DNA from: Oceanospirillum multiglobuliferum
GTDB lineage: Bacteria; Pseudomonadota; Gammaproteobacteria; Pseudomonadales; Halomonadaceae
Length of the DNA stretch: 64,000 nt
Direction: 5' to 3'
Assembly: GCF_900167095.1 (NCBI RefSeq)
Contig: NZ_FUXG01000005.1
Coordinates: 120,075 to 184,074 of the forward strand
In this document: piece after piece, positions 56,910-64,000 of the stretch
How positions within the stretch are numbered: position 1 is the stretch's first letter
How the letters are laid out: each line of letters begins with the position of its first letter
Notes under the pieces: generated by a model
Seen by the model: only the letters and a program-made list of their open reading frames with translations
Databases searched by the model: none
Told to the model about the DNA's origin: nothing
Position numbers and translations under genes: made by a program

Positions 56910-57266
56910 ATGTACTATTCAATTCAATGTATTAGCCAGCGCACTGGCCAACTCCTCAAAACTTATCAATTTAAATTTTCAGACGATCAGGCAGCAAACC
57001 AAACCAGCTTAACTCTTGGTAAAGCAATAGTTTCCTACCAATGTGACCGCTGTAGTTACTGGCATCTTTGCCCTGAAGAGCGCCACACTCCTAGCGAAAC
57101 TTGCCACTATTGCACCAGTGGAGAAGGAAAACCTAAGCAACTTTATACCAGCTATCAGAGTGCCAAGAGGCGCGCGAATTGTCTCTTTCATGAAAAAAAA
57201 TTACGGCTCTCTATTTATGAATGTCGCTACCAGCATGGTTGGCACCTCACTAAGTCTGGCAATTAA
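56910..57266 (+). CDS. Zinc-ribbon protein in the hsd cassette (unknown)
   Basis: A 118-residue basic protein with two similar motifs: Y-Q-C-D-R-C-S-Y-W-H-L-C (about 43-54) and Y-E-C-R-Y-Q-H-G-W-H-L-T-K (about 103-115), plus C-H-Y-C (about 65-68). The Cys/His pattern predicts one or two zinc ribbons of the kind found in small plasmid, phage and island proteins ending in ...G-W-H-L-T. It may bind nucleic acid or serve as partner of the radical SAM enzyme that starts 10 bases later. No closer family is recognised. Confidence 0.7.
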   Translation: MYYSIQCISQRTGQLLKTYQFKFSDDQAANQTSLTLGKAIVSYQCDRCSYWHLCPEERHTPSETCHYCTSGEGKPKQLYTSYQSAKRRANCLFHEKKLRLSIYECRYQHGWHLTKSGN

Positions 57267-57276
57267 GGGGGGAAAT

Positions 57277-58572
57277 ATGAATAAGCACATCATATTCATC
57301 TCCGTAGACTGGGAGCGTCCACAAGATGGGCGTTCAAACCTAGGTGCTGCTTCAATACTGGCGTCATTAAAGCGAGCAGGTATTTGTTATACGCTGATTG
57401 AAGGTGCGGTGAATGCCCCAGATTTCAGCTACAAGGCGTTAGAGACACAAGTTTTAGACACAATTTATGCGCTTGAAGTAAAGGGTATCGGCTGTCTGGT
57501 CGGTATAGGAGCCTACATCTGGAACGAGCCTATTACCCAGCAGTTGACGGAAGTGATTCACAACTCAACATCAGCCCCAATTGTATTAGGTGGTCCACAG
57601 GTTTCGTATGCCGAAGCCGGAACACTGGAGACTTTATACCCATACGCCAATATTTTCGTGCGAGGACATGGTGAACAAGCAATGGTGTTACTGGCTAAAG
57701 ATGAAAGCGTACAAGGGCAAGGCATTCATTTTGCAGGTCAAACCGACCTTGGGCTAAAGTCAGAAATCTCGTTAAAACAGTTGGCTTCGCCTTGGCTTAC
57801 TGGCGTGATGAATGTTGGTCAGTCCATCCGTTGGGAAACTATGCGTGGTTGCCCTTTCCGTTGTAGCTTCTGCCAGCATAGAGAGTCGGGTAACCGCTTC
57901 AAATTGACGGAACAACAACTCGACTATGAGCGTATCAGCAAAGAAGTAAGGCTGTTTGCGCAGGCAGGTGTTGAGCGCATATCCATCCTAGACCCTATCT
58001 TTCATCTAGATACAAAGCGTGCCGTTGATCTGTTGACTCTGTTTAAAGAGGTTGGTTTGAACGCAAAACTCGCCTTGCAGTGTCGTTTTGAGTCTGTGAA
58101 AGACGAATTCCTCGATGCGCTGGAAGGTCTCAATGTTGTGCTTGAATTCGGGCTGCAAACCGCTATCAAGAAGGAAGGGGATGCCATTGGCCGACCAAAC
58201 AATCTAGTGATGGCAGAGCGCGTGATAGAAAAGCTCAAGGCACGTCATATACAGTTTGAAGTATCGCTGATATATGGGTTGCCAGAACAGACGTTAGAGA
58301 GTTTTCGCGAGTCGTTAAGCTGGTGCTGGAGTCAGCAGGTTCCCGTTATCCGCGCTTGGCCTCTGATGATTTTGCGTGGCACTGTGCTCGACAAACAACG
58401 AGAACAGTTCGGTTTTATTGAATCAGCTGATGAAGCGATACCGCATGTTATAGCCAGTAACAGTTTTACCCCCGAAGACTACCGTCAGATGGAGGCGCTC
58501 GCACAAGCGGCGAACTTATCTGAAACTCAAACACTAAAGGAGATAAACAATGCCGTTTTTTATCGTGCTTGA
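57277..58572 (+). CDS. B12-binding-type radical SAM enzyme in the hsd cassette
   Basis: A 431-residue radical SAM protein. The N-terminal part (about 1-145) resembles a cobalamin-binding Rossmann domain (N-L-G-A-A-S-I-L-A-S-L near 20; V-L-G-G-P-Q-V-S near 105; V-R-G-H-G-E-Q-A). The cluster motif C-P-F-R-C-S-F-C (about 192-199) follows in the typical R-G-C-P-F-R-C context, and the TIM-barrel strands continue (V-L-E-F-G-L-Q-T, Y-G-L-P-E-Q-T). Substrate is unknown. The start at 57277 has AAGGGGGG upstream. The kinase gene overlaps its end by 23 bases. The viperin-like C-G-F-C-F-H signature is absent. Confidence 0.88.
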   Translation: MNKHIIFISVDWERPQDGRSNLGAASILASLKRAGICYTLIEGAVNAPDFSYKALETQVLDTIYALEVKGIGCLVGIGAYIWNEPITQQLTEVIHNSTSAPIVLGGPQVSYAEAGTLETLYPYANIFVRGHGEQAMVLLAKDESVQGQGIHFAGQTDLGLKSEISLKQLASPWLTGVMNVGQSIRWETMRGCPFRCSFCQHRESGNRFKLTEQQLDYERISKEVRLFAQAGVERISILDPIFHLDTKRAVDLLTLFKEVGLNAKLALQCRFESVKDEFLDALEGLNVVLEFGLQTAIKKEGDAIGRPNNLVMAERVIEKLKARHIQFEVSLIYGLPEQTLESFRESLSWCWSQQVPVIRAWPLMILRGTVLDKQREQFGFIESADEAIPHVIASNSFTPEDYRQMEALAQAANLSETQTLKEINNAVFYRA

Positions 58573-59119
58573 AGGGCTAGACGGTGTCGGCAAAAGCACA
58601 CTTGCCCGTCGCTTTGCTCAACAGTATGGATACCAACTGATGACTACTCCGGGATCAGAACTACTGCCTATACGAGCAGATATCATTCACGGACTTGGCA
58701 GCAGTGAAACTGCGAAGGCACTTTTTTATGCTGCTACCGTGCAGGCTGAAGGTGAAAAAGTACAGGGTTTGATTCAGAGTGGTCAAAGTGTACTGATGGA
58801 TCGCTACCGAGCCTCAACCATTGCCTATGCAAATGAACGAGGTGTCACGCTTGATCTCTCTTTTGTGTTGAGTCGGGCATACCAACCGCACCTGAGTATA
58901 TTATTGACGCTTGATGAGTCCGAACGACAACTTAGGTTGCAAAAGCGAGGGGCGACGGCAGAAGATATCGAAACCCTGAATCCTGCGTTCAGAGTAGGTG
59001 TGCTGAACAAGTTGCAGGCTCAATGCGACGTGATGCTAGATCTGACCGGTGCCAATGAGGATAAGGCCGTCGACTTGCTTCATGATTGCATCAATGCTCA
59101 TTTGCGTGTAGGTCTATAA
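58550..59119 (+). CDS. Thymidylate-kinase-like P-loop kinase in the hsd cassette
   Basis: A 189-residue nucleotide kinase of the Tmk type, slightly shorter than housekeeping enzymes (about 210). Motifs: P-loop E-G-L-D-G-V-G-K-S-T (about 8-17), M-D-R-Y-R-A-S-T-I-A-Y (the D-R-Y motif, about 83-93) and a lid with Q-L-R-L-Q-K-R-G-A-T. It would phosphorylate dTMP or another (deoxy)nucleotide, perhaps one altered by the radical SAM partner; that is inference. GGAGAT lies before the ATG, and the 23-base overlap with the upstream gene indicates coupled synthesis. Confidence 0.88.
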   Translation: MPFFIVLEGLDGVGKSTLARRFAQQYGYQLMTTPGSELLPIRADIIHGLGSSETAKALFYAATVQAEGEKVQGLIQSGQSVLMDRYRASTIAYANERGVTLDLSFVLSRAYQPHLSILLTLDESERQLRLQKRGATAEDIETLNPAFRVGVLNKLQAQCDVMLDLTGANEDKAVDLLHDCINAHLRVGL

Positions 59120-59289
59120 AATCTTGTAACACACCAGTCGTTATCTTGAAGCGTTTCTATAATGTTGTCTTTAACAGTATTGACTTGATTCACGATACTT
59201 TGAACTCTATATTTGCGGCCAACATACCCGCCAAGCCTATGGTTGCTTGCAACTATGCTCAAATCGTGCGGGTTTTTTATGCCCGTCAT
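59098..59289 (-). CDS. Possible small antisense gene between kinase and hsdM
   Basis: A minus-strand frame of 63 codons from ATG 59289 (open from TTG 59310). Its translation reads like a natural protein (N-P-H-D-L-S-I-V-A-S-N-H-R-L, then V-N-T-V-K-D-N-I-I-E-T-L). It overlaps the kinase gene tail by 22 bases. No good ribosome binding site is seen, and no family is recognised. The 225-base stretch between kinase and hsdM otherwise holds no gene. Confidence 0.28.
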   Translation of the reverse strand: MTGIKNPHDLSIVASNHRLGGYVGRKYRVQSIVNQVNTVKDNIIETLQDNDWCVTRFYRPTRK

Positions 59290-59344
59290 CTGTAGAAGCC
59301 GTTTCAGCAAGACCTATTTTGGCAGGACACCTAACGAGAAATTT

Positions 59345-60916
59345 ATGACCCACAACGACATCGTACAAAAACTCTGGAACCTATGTGACGTACTGCGTGA
59401 CGACGGCATTAACTACAGCGACTACGTCACCGAGTTGGTACTGCTGCTGTTTATCAAAATGGTGCATGAGAACACCGAAGCGGGCACCCTAAAAAAGCAC
59501 CCATTACCTGAAGGTTGTCGCTGGACGGATATTAACGACAAATCAGGTATTAACCTGCTTAACGATTACAAAATCATCTTACTGAGCTTATCGACAGGCA
59601 AAAACGCAGAGGGTACGCTGATTCACGAAGACCCGCTGATCAGCGCCATTTACGCCGATGCCCAAACCCGCCTGCGTGAACCGCGCCACCTAGAGCAAAT
59701 GATTAAAACCCTAGACCAAATCGACTGGTTTAGCGCCCAAAAAGATGGCCTAGGCGACCTATACGAAGGCTTGCTAGAAAAGAACGCCAGCGAAACCAAA
59801 TCAGGCGCGGGGCAATATTTTACCCCCCGTGCGCTGATCAACAGCATGGTGCGTTGCATACAGCCGCAAACGGGCGAAGTGATTCAAGACCCAGCCGCAG
59901 GCACCGCAGGCTTTTTGGTGGCGGCTGACCAATATATGCGCGAGCACACCGATGATTACTTTGACCTGTCCAGCAAAGAGGCCGAGTTTCAAAAGCACAA
60001 AGCCTTTGTTGGTGTTGAACTGGTGCCCAACACCCGCCGTTTAGCCCTAATGAACTGCTTACTGCATGGCATGGAAGGTGACAATGAAGGCGTGGTGCAT
60101 CTGGGTAATGCCCTAGGCGAAGCGGGAAAAGCCTTACCGCCTGCGGATATTATTTTGGCAAACCCACCTTTTGGCACCAGCAAAGGCGGTGAAGCCTCTA
60201 ACACCCGTGACGACCTCACCTACAAAACCAGTAACAAACAACTGGCGTTTTTACAGCACATCTACCGCAACCTAAAACCCGGTGGCCGTGCAGCGGTGGT
60301 ATTGCCAGATAACGTATTGTTTGAAGCAGGCGTCGGCACCGACGTGCGCCGCGACCTGATGAACAAATGCAACCTGCACAGCATATTGCGCCTACCTACG
60401 GGGATTTTTTACGCCCAAGGGGTGAAAACCAACGTACTGTTTTTCACCAAAGGCAGCGCCAGCGACAAACTGCAACAAGAAGACTGCACCCACAAAGTAT
60501 GGGTGTACGACCTACGCACCAACATGCCCAGCTTTGGCAAACGCACCCCCTTTGGTGATAGCCACTTAGCGCCTTTTGAAGCGGTGTATGGCGATAACCC
60601 TAACGGCACCAGTGAGCGCACAGAGGGCGAATACAGCTTTGGGGCTGAAGAGATTGCCGTTGATAAATCTGCCAGTGCAGAAAACCAAGGCATTGACGAC
60701 AAGCTGTTACACAGCCGTTGGCGCTGTTTTAGCCGTGACTGGATACGGGAAACCAAGGGCGACTCGTTGGATATTTCATGGTTAAAAGACCAAGACAGCG
60801 TAGATGCGGCAGACCTGCCGGAGCCTGCCGTATTGGCGATGGAAGCCAAAGAAGAACTGAGCGCGGCATTGAGTGAGTTAGAAGGCTTATTGGCGGCATT
60901 GGAAGGGGCGAATTGA
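59345..60916 (+). CDS. hsdM: Type I DNA methyltransferase subunit M (HsdM)
   Basis: Adenine-N6 methyltransferase subunit, 523 residues. N-terminal helical domain (about 5-130), then G-A-G-Q-Y-F-T-P-R (about 155-163), SAM motif I D-P-A-A-G-T-A-G-F (about 181-189) and the catalytic N-P-P-F-G (about 273-277). It works as HsdM2S and protects self DNA. The frame runs upstream to 59213, but ATG 59345 begins M-T-H-N-D-I-V-Q-K-L-W-N-L as in homologues. It is 225 bases after the kinase gene, and its stop overlaps the hsdS start. Confidence 0.97.
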   Translation: MTHNDIVQKLWNLCDVLRDDGINYSDYVTELVLLLFIKMVHENTEAGTLKKHPLPEGCRWTDINDKSGINLLNDYKIILLSLSTGKNAEGTLIHEDPLISAIYADAQTRLREPRHLEQMIKTLDQIDWFSAQKDGLGDLYEGLLEKNASETKSGAGQYFTPRALINSMVRCIQPQTGEVIQDPAAGTAGFLVAADQYMREHTDDYFDLSSKEAEFQKHKAFVGVELVPNTRRLALMNCLLHGMEGDNEGVVHLGNALGEAGKALPPADIILANPPFGTSKGGEASNTRDDLTYKTSNKQLAFLQHIYRNLKPGGRAAVVLPDNVLFEAGVGTDVRRDLMNKCNLHSILRLPTGIFYAQGVKTNVLFFTKGSASDKLQQEDCTHKVWVYDLRTNMPSFGKRTPFGDSHLAPFEAVYGDNPNGTSERTEGEYSFGAEEIAVDKSASAENQGIDDKLLHSRWRCFSRDWIRETKGDSLDISWLKDQDSVDAADLPEPAVLAMEAKEELSAALSELEGLLAALEGAN

Positions 60917-62268
60917 TGAGTGAGGTTAATTTGCCGGAGGGGTGGGTGACTGCCACTGTAGCTGATATAAATGATTATAAATCGTCAAATATGCAGCCTA
61001 AGAGTCATATAGGTACAACTTTTGAGCTGTACAGTGTTCCAATCTTTCCTGAAGGGAAACCAGAAATACTACAGGCAGAAGAGATAGGCTCTAGTAAACA
61101 GTTTGTTAGTGAAAATGATGTTTTGGTCTGTAAAATTAATCCAAGAATAAATCGTGTATGGCGTGTAGCCTCAGCTCAAAATCTTGGACAAATAGCGTCA
61201 TCTGAATGGATTGTTGTCAGGCAAAAGCGTTTAAATACACAATATTTAACTTGGTATTTTCAGTCTGAAGACTTTAGAACGCGGCTGTGTGCAGATGTAA
61301 CAGGAGTTGGTGGTTCCTTAACAAGAGCGCAACCAAAACAAGTAGCAAAATTTACTTTGCCACTCCCCCCCCTAGCCGAACAAAAAGTCATCGCAGACAA
61401 ACTCGACACCCTGCTGGCACAAGTGGAAACCACCAAAGCCCGCCTTGACCGTATCCCCAATATTCTAAAACGCTTCCGCCAATCGGTATTGGCAGCGGCA
61501 GTGAGTGGGAAATTGACGGAGGAGTGGCGGGAGTTTCTACAGTTTGCAACAAAGAAGGGTGCCCTATGTGATTTCGTCTCAATAGATATAGGACATGCTT
61601 TCAAAAGTAAGGAGTTTACGGATTCAGGTGTAAAATTATTACGAGGACAAAATATAGAACCTGGGGCGCTCAAATGGGATGAAACCAGATATTTTCCCAT
61701 AGAAAAGCTTGAGGAGCATTCAAACCTATTTATACGTGCTAATGATATTATTCTAGCGATGGATCGCCCAATAATCTCGACTGGCCTAAAACTAGCTCGT
61801 GCTAAAGAAAAGGATTTACCATGTGTACTAGTACAACGTGTAGCTCGATTCACTAAGTTTGATGGTCTTCAGCCAGATTATCTATTTCTGTTATTACGAG
61901 ATATTGCATTTAGTAACTATATCCAACCCAATCAGACTGGTAGCGATATTCCACACATAAGTGGTAGGCAAATTCTTGCATATGAAATACAAGTTCCTTC
62001 AATCGAAGAACAAACCGAAATCGTCCGCCGTGTTGAAGAATTATTCGCCTTTGCCGACCGCATTGAAGAAAAAGCCAATGCCGCTCTTGAGCGGGTGAAT
62101 AACCTGACCCAATCCATCCTCGCCAAAGCCTTCCGTGGTGAACTCACTGCCGACTGGCGCGCCACCAACCCTGATTTAATCAGCGGTGACAACAGTGCAG
62201 AGGCACTACTCGCCAAGATCAAAGCCGAGCGAGCCGCCACAAAGCCTGTGAAGAAAAAGCGTCAGTAG
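60916..62268 (+). CDS. hsdS: Type I specificity subunit S (HsdS)
   Basis: DNA-recognition subunit, 450 residues. Two target-recognition domains are seen: about 6-150 and about 212-360, each ending in a conserved helical spacer (L-P-P-L-A-E-Q-K-V-I-A-D-K-L near 156 and I-E-E-Q-T-E-I-V-R-R-V-E-E-L near 363). The two domains differ, so the site should be bipartite and asymmetric. The recognition domains are AT-rich against GC-richer spacers, typical of exchange by recombination. The ATG overlaps the hsdM stop; a TTG three bases earlier is less likely. The site itself cannot be read from sequence. Confidence 0.95.
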   Translation: MSEVNLPEGWVTATVADINDYKSSNMQPKSHIGTTFELYSVPIFPEGKPEILQAEEIGSSKQFVSENDVLVCKINPRINRVWRVASAQNLGQIASSEWIVVRQKRLNTQYLTWYFQSEDFRTRLCADVTGVGGSLTRAQPKQVAKFTLPLPPLAEQKVIADKLDTLLAQVETTKARLDRIPNILKRFRQSVLAAAVSGKLTEEWREFLQFATKKGALCDFVSIDIGHAFKSKEFTDSGVKLLRGQNIEPGALKWDETRYFPIEKLEEHSNLFIRANDIILAMDRPIISTGLKLARAKEKDLPCVLVQRVARFTKFDGLQPDYLFLLLRDIAFSNYIQPNQTGSDIPHISGRQILAYEIQVPSIEEQTEIVRRVEELFAFADRIEEKANAALERVNNLTQSILAKAFRGELTADWRATNPDLISGDNSAEALLAKIKAERAATKPVKKKRQ

Positions 62269-62278
62269 GTGTAAGTTT

Positions 62279-62983
62279 ATGAGCGAGATTTATAACGTCT
62301 ATTGTGATGAGTCCTGTCATTTAGAGAATGACGGTGAAAAGGCGATGGTGTTGGGCGGTGTTTGGTGCCCAGAGAGTAAGCGAAAAGAGATCAGCCAAAG
62401 AGTCCGTGATATCAAGGTGAAACATGGCTTAGGAAAAAGTTTTGAGATTAAATGGACTAAAGTGAGCCAATCAAAATTGGCCTTTTACATGGAGATCATT
62501 GATTATTTTTTTGATGATGATGACTTCCACTTTAGAGGTCTGATTGTGCCGGACAAAGCGCAACTCAACCATGAGACGTGGGGGCAAACGCACGACGATT
62601 GGTACTATAAAATGTACTTCACCATGCTCAAGGTGATATTTGAACCTCAGGCAAGATACCGCGTGTATTTGGATATTAAAGATACGCAAGGCGCTGATAA
62701 AATTAAAAAACTCCATGAGGTGCTTTGCCATAACTCATACGATTTTTCTCGTCGGATGATAGAAAGGGTTCAGCAAATTCATTCCCATGAATCAGAGCAG
62801 TTGCAAGTCGCCGATTTGCTTATTGGGGCTTTATCGTATTTGCATCGAGACTTGTCAACAAACGCAGCGAAACTTAAGTTAATTGAGAGAATAAAACAAA
62901 GAAGCCAGTATCGACTGACCTGCAATACCTTGCTGCGTGAGAATAAATTTAATTTGTTGATTTGGAGTGGAGGAGCGCTATGA
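62279..62983 (+). CDS. DUF3800 protein (RNase-H-like fold)
   Basis: A 234-residue DUF3800 protein. The family's acidic residues are visible: Y-C-D-E-S-C near the N-terminus (about 8-13), Y-L-D-I-K-D-T (about 137-143) and L-Q-V-A-D-L-L-I-G-A (about 178-187), which together suggest an RNase H/RuvC-like active site. These genes are common in defence islands and mobile elements; the biological role is not settled. It is 10 bases after hsdS. Its stop overlaps the next start (ATGA). Confidence 0.85.
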   Translation: MSEIYNVYCDESCHLENDGEKAMVLGGVWCPESKRKEISQRVRDIKVKHGLGKSFEIKWTKVSQSKLAFYMEIIDYFFDDDDFHFRGLIVPDKAQLNHETWGQTHDDWYYKMYFTMLKVIFEPQARYRVYLDIKDTQGADKIKKLHEVLCHNSYDFSRRMIERVQQIHSHESEQLQVADLLIGALSYLHRDLSTNAAKLKLIERIKQRSQYRLTCNTLLRENKFNLLIWSGGAL

Positions 62984-63477
62984 CAATGGATGTCTTGCCA
63001 GACTGGCTCCCTGAACTTATTTACTTAAATGATTATGGTGGAGATTGGTCACAATATTTTGATGAAGTCTATCGGCTATTCTGTGTTGACTTTGTTGATG
63101 ATAAACCACTGTTTCGAGGGTTGCGCTTAGGCTTAAAGCGTCATCCAGAGTATGCGGGTAAGTCTGCAACTTTTTGGCACATGATTAGCGAGGGTAGTGA
63201 AGAGTCTGAGCGTACGCCAGACCTTAGGCGTTGTGAGCGTATCACTTGGCCTCGCGCCCATATTGAGAACGATGCGGATTCACGGCTAAAAATTTGGGTT
63301 GAAAAGCGAGGCCCAGATAAGCGCGTTCATATTTGGCATGAAAAAGCTGAATATTTAGTCGTGCTCAATAAGCGCAAAGATTACATTTTACCTTGGACTG
63401 CTTATACAGTTGAAAGGTCGCATGAAAAAGTGAAATTAAATAAGCGATGGGAAAGAAATAAGCTAGAAGAACTTTAG
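62980..63477 (+). CDS. Small basic partner protein of DUF3800 (unknown)
   Basis: A 165-residue protein rich in Arg, Lys, Trp and Glu, with no membrane segment. The C-terminal half (V-H-I-W-H-E-K-A-E-Y-L-V-V-L, then L-P-W-T-A-Y-T-V) has a strand pattern that recalls BECR-type RNase toxins, but the match is weak. The start at 62980 overlaps the DUF3800 stop by 4 bases; the frame opens earlier at 62962. The tight pairing suggests the two act together, for example as effector and partner. Confidence 0.7.
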   Translation: MTMDVLPDWLPELIYLNDYGGDWSQYFDEVYRLFCVDFVDDKPLFRGLRLGLKRHPEYAGKSATFWHMISEGSEESERTPDLRRCERITWPRAHIENDADSRLKIWVEKRGPDKRVHIWHEKAEYLVVLNKRKDYILPWTAYTVERSHEKVKLNKRWERNKLEEL

Positions 63478-63703
63478 AAAGCTGGCCTCGCCCGTTGCCG
63501 AGCGGAGCCGTAACTCCTTCTACGCTAACACCGTTAGGATGGTAGATGAGATGGCATAAGTCTGCTTGATTTGAGTTTCTTTAGCAAGCCGAATTTAATT
63601 TGAGCAAGTATCAAACGCTTGACATATTCTGAGGCTCTTATCTGTGTAGTGAGTCAGGCCAGAGTGAAGCTGGTCAATGATTTTAGCAAAACTCCGCGTA
63701 AAC
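63478..63703. other. Gap between defence island and IS element
   Basis: No supported gene. A short plus frame from about 63604 runs into the IS hairpins and ends at TAA 63751-63753; it could be a tail of a tnpB-like gene or chance. Confidence 0.4.
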
Positions 63704-63750
63704 CCTCGCCCAATCGGGCGGGGATACAAGCGGGAACCGCGCAGCGGTTC
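63704..63750. mobile_element. IS200/IS605 terminal hairpins
   Basis: Two adjacent hairpins: an 8-bp stem at 63704-63723 (CCTCGCCC/GGGCGGGG, 4-base loop) and a 7-bp stem at 63734-63750 (GAACCGC/GCGGTTC, 3-base loop). They abut the 3' end of the transposase gene, where IS200/IS605 elements keep the subterminal hairpins recognised by TnpA. Confidence 0.6.
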
Positions 63751-64000
63751 TAATCAGGTGTCGCCTGACTTTGCACATACTCTTTCAGTGTTTTGATCGT
63801 TGCCCCGCCTGCACTGCAGGCAAAGTAAGAACGTGACCAGAGCGCTGCACTTTTGCTTTGCCGGGGGATATGGGTATTGAGTATGCGTATCCGGCGTGAT
63901 GAAACCGATTTCAGGTTGTTCACCATGACGCTGATCGCCAGCTTCGGCGGATAAGCTATCAGCAGGTGAACATGATCTGATTCACCGTCCATTTCCAGTA
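63750..64000 (-). CDS. tnpA: IS200/IS605-family transposase TnpA (partial)
   Basis: C-terminal part of a Y1 HUH single-strand transposase; the gene continues past the window edge. The HUH motif is in S-D-H-V-H-L-L-I (His-Val-His) and the catalytic Tyr in L-K-E-Y-V-Q-S-Q. The phrase A-L-W-S-R-S-Y-F-A-C-S-A-G-G-A-T lies between, as in the family. The stop TAG is at 63752-63750. Only about 83 of the usual 130-150 residues are visible, so completeness cannot be judged. Confidence 0.92.
   Translation of the reverse strand, partial: LEMDGESDHVHLLIAYPPKLAISVMVNNLKSVSSRRIRILNTHIPRQSKSAALWSRSYFACSAGGATIKTLKEYVQSQATPD

Noticed and set aside
57043..57276. Longer radical SAM frame starting at GTG 57043
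   Set aside because: This part lies over the zinc-ribbon gene in another frame; the start at 57277 has a strong ribosome binding site and matches the domain start.
57277..58572. Assignment of the radical SAM gene as a prokaryotic viperin
   Set aside because: The cluster motif is C-P-F-R-C-S-F-C with a cobalamin-like N-terminal domain, unlike viperins. Only the pairing with a kinase is similar.
59213..59344. N-terminal extension of hsdM
   Set aside because: The extra 44 codons do not resemble HsdM, and the homologous start is at 59345.

Overview
The window looks like chromosomal DNA from a marine gammaproteobacterium, probably of the Oceanospirillaceae/Oceanospirillales type. The reasons are a sodium-pumping NADH:quinone reductase operon, an NhaD-type Na+/H+ antiporter, SthA, a RegBA-type redox two-component pair, ThrH, a 2-aminoethylphosphonate (AEP) cluster, and the gene order dnaX-ybaB-recR. 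Species cannot be fixed from the sequence alone. Genes are densely packed on both strands, and most ribosome binding sites and terminators are easy to see.

Layout. 1-4707: end of nqrB, nqrCDEF, apbE (flavinylation) and nqrM (maturation), then sthA (to 6286). 6479-13619: an iron-uptake block behind a Fur-box-like site (exbB, two exbD, tonB, a Fiu-like TonB-dependent receptor, a PiuC/YbiX dioxygenase and an FMN-dependent alpha-hydroxy-acid oxidase). 13685-18585: AI-2E family permease and DUF2066 protein (minus), purM-purN and a DUF3108 protein (plus). 18661-19451: a probable yybP-ykoY manganese riboswitch in front of a GDT1 family exporter. 19634-23820: carbonic anhydrase, RegA/RegB-like pair and selO, which has an in-frame TGA close to its end. 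24089-31581: NhaD, an orphan CitA/DcuS-like kinase, parvulin, ZntB, azoreductase, a LysR regulator and two small exported proteins. 32083-37993: YqhD, TauE/SafE permease, CysB, CysH, ThrH and an EAL protein. 38081-47350: the AEP uptake and degradation cluster, with three copies of a TGGTATA-N-ACCA operator-like palindrome that fit the GntR regulator encoded at its upstream end. 47475-53000: an MscS channel, dnaX (with an A9 slippery tract), ybaB, recR and rnd. 53034-63477: a type I restriction-modification island. 63704-64000: the end of an IS200/IS605 type element, cut by the window edge.

The part most likely to be new is the restriction island. Between hsdR and hsdM-hsdS sits a cassette of a small membrane protein, a zinc-ribbon protein, a B12-binding-type radical SAM enzyme and a thymidylate-kinase-like P-loop kinase whose start overlaps the radical SAM gene. 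A DUF3800 gene and a translationally coupled small basic protein follow hsdS. A radical SAM enzyme coupled to a nucleotide kinase in a defence locus suggests, but does not prove, production or removal of a modified nucleotide.

Start codons were moved inward from the longest open frame where a ribosome binding site, family alignment from memory or signal peptide pointed to a later start; each case is stated.
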